Assembly: GCF_902499045.1 (NCBI RefSeq)
Contig: NZ_CABVPL010000006.1
Coordinates: 1 to 64,000, forward strand
DNA length: 64,000 bases
Reading direction: 5' to 3'
Origin: Burkholderia latens
Lineage (GTDB): Bacteria > Pseudomonadota > Gammaproteobacteria > Burkholderiales > Burkholderiaceae
Shown here: in pieces, positions 59,728-64,000 of the stretch
How the letters are laid out: the number at the start of each line of letters is the position of its first letter
Position numbering within the stretch: the first letter of the stretch is position 1
Program-made: the position numbers and the translations under genes
Notes under the pieces: generated by a model
Told to the model about the DNA's origin: nothing
The model's input: the letters and a program-made list of their open reading frames with translations, nothing else
Databases searched by the model: none

Positions 59728-60432
59728 ATGAACGCTCCGCATCGCGTCACCGAACCCAACATCCTCTATTTCGGCACGCCCGTCGTGCTGATCAGCACGC
59801 TGAATCCGGACGGCACGGCCAATCTTGCGCCGATGTCCTCCGCGTTCTGGCTCGGCTGGCGCTGCATGCTCGGGCTCGCGGCCAGTTCGCAGACCACGCA
59901 CAACCTGATCCGCACCGGCGAATGCGTGCTGAACCTGCCGTCGTCGGCGCAAGCGCACGCGGTCGACCGGATCGCGCGCACCACCGGCTCGGATCCGGTG
60001 CCCGAATCGAAGCGGGCACGCGGCTATGTTCACGAGCCCGACAAGTTCGGCACTGCCGGGCTCACCGCAACGCCGTCGCAGACCGTCGCGCCGCCCCGGG
60101 CGCTCGAGTGTCCGGTGCATCTCGAGGCGGTGGTCGCCGCGACGCACGGCCTCGGCGACGATTCCGAAGATTTGCGCGGCCGCATCCGCGTGTTCGAAGT
60201 GCGTATTCAGCGCGTGCACGTGCATCCGGATCTGCTGATGGACGGTCATCCGGACCGCGTCGATCCGGACAAGTGGTCGCCGCTGATCATGAGCTTCCAG
60301 AAGTTCTACGGCCTCGCGCCACGGCAAGTGCATGCGTCGCGGCTCGCCGAGATTCCCGAGCGCGCATATCGCAGCCCCGACATCGACCGCGCGCGAGACG
60401 CGGATGCGTCGATGGACGCCGCGCGGCGATAA
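59728..60432 (+). CDS. Flavin reductase-like / FMN-binding split-barrel protein, 234 aa
   Basis: The N-terminus NILYFGTPVVLISTLNPDGT and ANLAPMSSAFWLGWRCMLGL is typical of the flavin reductase/flavoredoxin family, in which the conserved PMSSAFW region binds FMN. CVLNLPSSAQAHAVDRIA and the later ALECPVHLEAVV agree. Substrates of these proteins are varied, and nothing nearby specifies one. The ATG follows AAGGACG. Confidence 0.82.
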   Translation: MNAPHRVTEPNILYFGTPVVLISTLNPDGTANLAPMSSAFWLGWRCMLGLAASSQTTHNLIRTGECVLNLPSSAQAHAVDRIARTTGSDPVPESKRARGYVHEPDKFGTAGLTATPSQTVAPPRALECPVHLEAVVAATHGLGDDSEDLRGRIRVFEVRIQRVHVHPDLLMDGHPDRVDPDKWSPLIMSFQKFYGLAPRQVHASRLAEIPERAYRSPDIDRARDADASMDAARR

Positions 60433-60615
60433 CGCGTGGCGGCCTGCGTGGCCGGGATGTTCGGCGCGACGCGCGGCGTCGTCATGGCGGACGCGCCGTA
60501 CGGTGCGCGACGCATCTCGGCGAGCGGTGGAGCGTGGGTATCGGGCGCGCAGCCGCATAACGATCGGATAAGATACGGGCCGATTGGCCCATGACCGAAC
60601 CGACGGAGCGTTTCA

Positions 60616-60948
60616 GTGATTCAACCGACCCAAGTATTCAAGGACAACCTCGCGCAACTGCCTGCCATCGACGGCATCGCGCGCATCGATCTCGTCGGCG
60701 CGAACGGCGACGTGGTCGCCAGCATCGAGAACCAGCCGGGCAAGCAAGGCTCGCTCGCGGTGTACAACTACCTGAAGCAGGCGTTCGGCACGCTCGATGC
60801 GAAGGCTGCCGAGCACGGCCTCGCCGTGTTCGCCGAGCACACCGCCGACGCACGCAATCGTCCGGGCGCGCACCCGAACGTCGATCGGCTGCTCGCGATC
60901 GTCGATGGCGGCGCAGCGCTGCGCATCGACGTGATCGCGAAGGTCTGA
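60616..60948 (+). CDS. DUF2322-family protein, 110 aa
   Basis: A small soluble protein starting at GTG 60616 after GGAG. The chain (VFKDNLAQLPAIDGIARIDL, NQPGKQGSLAVYNYLKQAFG, TADARNRPGAHPNVDRLLAI) matches the DUF2322 family as I recall it. Function unknown. It is monocistronic. Confidence 0.75.
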   Translation: MIQPTQVFKDNLAQLPAIDGIARIDLVGANGDVVASIENQPGKQGSLAVYNYLKQAFGTLDAKAAEHGLAVFAEHTADARNRPGAHPNVDRLLAIVDGGAALRIDVIAKV

Positions 60949-61387
60949 GCGGCGCACCCGAGGATCGCGGCGGCTGCCGGACCCGCAAACACTGCAGCCG
61001 CTGAAAGCCGTGCGCGGTTCGATCGCCACGCGATCCTCGATTTCGGCGAATCGCCGCATGCGCCGCAATACGTAGTCCGTACGACCCGATCTCCCGCTTT
61101 CATCGCGACGATTTCGCCTCATCGCGCGATCGCAACGCGAATCATCACGGTGCATCGCCGCACCGGCACCGCGCCGCGCGCACGCCGGCAGTGCCGCCGT
61201 CCACGCGCGATCCCCGCTGCCGCCGACACCCGGTTTCCCCGCAAAGCACGCCCCACGCCGCATCCGTCGAAATCGGCCGCCGCGGGCATACATATTGCCA
61301 ACGACGACCTGACGCCGTGACGCGGCGCCATGCAATGTTCCGACCGATCCCGCCGGTGTCCGACCGGCCATCCGCAGAGGGCTCATC
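60949..61387. other. Intergenic region upstream of the NarK-like gene
   Basis: About 440 bp with no supported gene. It should hold the MFS promoter; I did not find an FNR- or NarL-type site by eye. Confidence 0.4.
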
Positions 61388-62788
61388 ATGACGCGTTTGC
61401 GCACCTCCCTGCAGAGCGGCAACTGGCGCTCGCTGCTCGCATGCTTCCTGTATTTCGACACGGGCTTCACCGTCTGGGTGCTGTACGGCCCGCTCGCGCC
61501 GTTCATCGGCAAGGACATCGCGATGTCCGCGGCGCAGCAGGGCTTTCTCGTCGCGGTGCCCGTCCTCGCCGCCGCGATCCTGCGCGTGACGCTCGGCAAC
61601 CTGTACCAGTCGGCGAACGGCCGCACGATCGCACTGATGGGCGTCGCACTTTCCGCGCTGCCGGCCATCGTATTGCCATGCGTGCCCGGTACGCCGTCGT
61701 ATGCGCTGCTGCTCGTGCTCGGCGTGTTCCTCGGCATGGGCGGCGCAAGTTTCGCCGTCGCGCTGCCGATGGCGGGCAGCAGCTATCCGCCGAAAGTGCA
61801 GGGGCTCGTGCTCGGCCTCGCCGCGGCCGGCAACATTGGCGCGGTGCTCGACGGCTTCATGTTTCCGCATATCGCGGCCGCCGTCGGCTGGAAGCTGTCG
61901 ACCGCCGCCGCACTGCCGTTGCTCGCGATCGCGGGCGCCGCGATCGCCGCGTGGGCCGACGACCGCAGCGAAAAATCCGGCAGCGTGCCGCATGCGCTCG
62001 GCGCGTTCGCCGTCACGCTCGCGGGCCTGGTCGCGCTCGTGCTGGCCGTGCACGGCGGCCTGTTCGGCGCCGGCAAGACCGGCGTGCTGCTGCTGCCGGT
62101 GATGGGTGCGCTGCTCGCGGTCGCGATCCTGCCCGCGCGCTACCGCACGGTGCTCGCCGAGCGCGATACGTGGGTCATCATGCTGATCTACAGCATCACG
62201 TTCGGCGGCTTCGTCGGGATGTCGTCGTACGTGACGCTGCTGCTGACGTCGCTGTATCAGATGCCGAAGATCGACGCCGGCCTGTTCATGTCGCTGCTCG
62301 CGTTTCTCGGCGCGATCGTGCGGCCGTTCGGCGGCTTCGTCGCGGACCGCGTCACCGGCGTGCGTGCGCTGATCGTGCTGCTCGCGGCGATCGCCGTCGC
62401 GGATTTCGCATTCGCCGCGTGGATGCCGCCGCTGGCCGGCGGCATCGCATTGCTGATCTGCCTGTACGTCGCGTTCGGGCTCGGCAACGGCGCGACGTTC
62501 CAGCTCGTACCGCACCGCTGGCACGGCAAGACCGGCCTGCTGTCCGGCATCGTCGGCGCGGCTGGCGGAATCGGCGGCTTCTATCTGCCGGTCGTGATGG
62601 GCATCGCGAAGGAAAGCACCGGCAGCTATCAGCTCGGCTTCGCGACGTTCGGTGCGCTCGCCGCCGGTGCGTGCGGCGCGCTCGTGTTGCTGCGCGGGCA
62701 GTGGCTGCGCTGGGCGGCGCCTGCCGGCACGCGGGCGGCCGGCGCAGGTGCGATACCGGCGTCGGGCATGACGCATGTCGCCGAGTAA
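61388..62788 (+). CDS. NarK/NrtP-like nitrate/nitrite MFS transporter, 466 aa
   Basis: A 12-helix major-facilitator protein of the nitrate/nitrite porter group. The first helix (LLACFLYFDTGFTVWVLYGP) and the glycine-rich signature VGAAGGIGGFYLPVVMG in the second half are typical, along with GVFLGMGGASFAVALPMAGS. Substrate-binding arginines appear in ILRVTLG and IVRPFGG. No nitrate reductase or assimilation gene is in the window, so it stands alone. The ATG follows an AGAGGGCTCATC region. Confidence 0.87.
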   Translation: MTRLRTSLQSGNWRSLLACFLYFDTGFTVWVLYGPLAPFIGKDIAMSAAQQGFLVAVPVLAAAILRVTLGNLYQSANGRTIALMGVALSALPAIVLPCVPGTPSYALLLVLGVFLGMGGASFAVALPMAGSSYPPKVQGLVLGLAAAGNIGAVLDGFMFPHIAAAVGWKLSTAAALPLLAIAGAAIAAWADDRSEKSGSVPHALGAFAVTLAGLVALVLAVHGGLFGAGKTGVLLLPVMGALLAVAILPARYRTVLAERDTWVIMLIYSITFGGFVGMSSYVTLLLTSLYQMPKIDAGLFMSLLAFLGAIVRPFGGFVADRVTGVRALIVLLAAIAVADFAFAAWMPPLAGGIALLICLYVAFGLGNGATFQLVPHRWHGKTGLLSGIVGAAGGIGGFYLPVVMGIAKESTGSYQLGFATFGALAAGACGALVLLRGQWLRWAAPAGTRAAGAGAIPASGMTHVAE

Positions 62789-63002
62789 ACACGGTCGCGC
62801 GGGCGATTCATCGGCTCGCACTGAACGCGTAGCGCGGCGTGCACGACGGGAAACACGCGAGGCTCGATGACGCGGCGTCAGCGACATGCGTGCGGCGCTG
62901 TCGGCATGACCGTGGGCCGTCGAAGCTGCCGCGGTGTCTGCTCGGCATGCGTGGGGCCCGGCCGCGCGATGCGCTGCGGCCGGGTGAAACCAACTGCGAT
63001 CT

Positions 63003-63572
63003 TCAGCGCCGCGCGCCGAGCGCGACCCGCAGCCGCTCCATCAGCCGCGTGTAGTGCCGCAACACGTCGGCCTTGTCCGTAACGTTCGCGGTCGCAAAGC
63101 GCTCGGCCCACGCGGCCTTCCACTCGTACGTGCCGTGCACGCTCCGGTCGCCGTCCGGCGACTGGATCAGCGAACGGATCCGCGCGTCGCGCCCCGGCCC
63201 CGTATGCACGTCGAACAGCGCGTGGATGAACGTGTGATACGCGTCGTACACGTCGTCGTCGAACAGGTAGCGGTAGATGTGGAACGTGCGGTCGAGATCG
63301 CGCTTCGCGCGGATCACGTCCTCCGGCGAGATGTCCTTCCAGTAGCCGATCCACGTGTAGAAGCACAGCAGCGCATTGAGCTGCGGCGCGACCGTGTCGT
63401 ACAGCGTGAGCCGCTTCTCGATCAGCCGCTGATTGGTCCACTGCACGAGTTCGAGCCGCTTCAGCCGGCGGGCGACCAGCCAGCCGAGACACGCGACCGA
63501 CAACGGCGTCAGCACGCCGAGCACCAGCTTGACGATTTCCAGCGAATTCCACGGATTGTTGAATGGCTGCAT
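63003..63572 (-). CDS. Membrane-anchored uncharacterised protein, 189 aa
   Basis: One N-terminal transmembrane helix (about 12-34: IVKLVLGVLTPLSVACLGWL, then VARRLKR) and a helical cytoplasmic domain (VQWTNQRLIEKRLTLYDTVA, FYTWIGYWKDISPEDVIRAK, YHTFIHALFDVHTGPGRDAR). I do not recognise the family. It was started at the ATG 63572. Its neighbours are not functionally informative. Confidence 0.75.
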   Translation of the reverse strand: MQPFNNPWNSLEIVKLVLGVLTPLSVACLGWLVARRLKRLELVQWTNQRLIEKRLTLYDTVAPQLNALLCFYTWIGYWKDISPEDVIRAKRDLDRTFHIYRYLFDDDVYDAYHTFIHALFDVHTGPGRDARIRSLIQSPDGDRSVHGTYEWKAAWAERFATANVTDKADVLRHYTRLMERLRVALGARR

Positions 63573-63797
63573 GAATCGCTCGACAAGAAAGACGCACCGA
63601 CCGGCGGAGCGCAGCGCACGCAATGCGCGTTGCGCGTGCTCGCCGATGGCGTCGCGGTTGACCGTTAGTTGCTTGCGCTGCGCGATCGCACCGATGCAGC
63701 GGTGCGCGGTGAAGCGGCGCGTGACCCAGTGTATCGGCCGAACGTCACCGGCCGATGACGACGCGCCGGATCGACGCCCTCCCCCGCCCGCGCCGCG

Positions 63798-64000
63798 TTA
63801 CGTCGGCAGCGCCGACGTCAGCTTGACCTTCTGCATCGGAATGTCGGTCTTCACGCTCAGCACGCCCGGGATGCGCGTCAGGTACTCCATCTGAAAGCGC
63901 CGGTAGTCGTCGATGTCGGCGGCCACCACGCGCAGCAGGAAATCGCAATCGCCGGCCATCAGGTGGCACTCGACCACTTCCGGCATCTGCTGGACGGCCT
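63798..64000 (-). CDS. Lrp/AsnC-family regulator, 3' end only (cut by window edge)
   Basis: The C-terminal RAM effector domain of a gene that continues past the right edge. The visible part includes MPEVVECHLMAGDCDFLLRV, VAADIDDYRRFQMEYLTRIP, GVLSVKTDIPMQKVKL and the end TSALPT. This order (VECH, GDCDFLLRV, TRIPGV, S-x-x-x-M) is diagnostic of the Lrp family; the DNA-binding half is outside. Confidence 0.88.
   Translation of the reverse strand, partial: AVQQMPEVVECHLMAGDCDFLLRVVAADIDDYRRFQMEYLTRIPGVLSVKTDIPMQKVKLTSALPT

Overview
The window reads as high-GC betaproteobacterial chromosome, most like a Burkholderia (cepacia-complex type) secondary replicon. This rests on the very GC-rich codon use, an acdS gene with a divergent Lrp-type acdR, several LysR regulators, a DUF3422 gene, and tandem two-partner-secretion exoproteins. 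The species is an inference. No rRNA, tRNA, CRISPR array or intact insertion sequence was seen.

Layout. 1-7.3 kb: the 5' end of glyA, a small secreted EF-hand protein with an intrinsic terminator, a lipoprotein S10 serine carboxypeptidase, an ExeM/NucH-type secreted nuclease, and a Na+/Ca2+-exchanger-family membrane protein preceded by a leader that matches a yybP-ykoY (Mn2+) riboswitch. 7.4-14.2 kb: an amine or guanidino-compound catabolism block (FAD amine oxidase, cupin, LysR and LuxR regulators, ureohydrolase, aldehyde dehydrogenase). 14.4-25.5 kb: small acetyltransferases and methyltransferases (one acetyltransferase frameshifted), two LysR regulators, a DUF3422 protein and several uncharacterised small proteins. 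25.8-29.6 kb: poxB-type pyruvate oxidase, then the acdR/acdS ACC deaminase pair.

29.9-54.4 kb looks like one adhesion island with its own regulators. It holds one TpsB transporter and two tandem TpsA exoproteins that share an almost identical 1.5 kb 5' end and then carry different GLUG-repeat tails. Next come remnants of a third tpsA and of a histidine-kinase HPt domain, then a chaperone-usher fimbrial operon read from the right (fimA, chaperone, usher, two tip-adhesin-like genes). Last is a Bvg/Rcs-like regulatory set: a full phosphorelay hybrid kinase, a LuxR-type response regulator, a 65-aa protein, and a second hybrid kinase whose receiver lacks the phospho-acceptor Asp and which has no HPt. 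Matching 7-2-7 palindromes (TTAGTAC-NN-GTACTAA type) lie upstream of fimA, and a half-conserved copy lies upstream of the second kinase.

55.3-58.7 kb: a compact three-gene signalling operon (HTH-receiver regulator, exported protein resembling a molybdopterin-oxidoreductase fold, hybrid kinase). 58.7-64 kb: housekeeping and orphan genes (YjbQ, thioredoxin-like, flavin reductase, DUF2322, NarK-like MFS transporter, a membrane-anchored hypothetical) and the 3' end of an Lrp-family regulator.

Coordinates and starts were judged by eye from ribosome-binding sites and family lengths. No database search was possible, so family names rest on recognised motifs.
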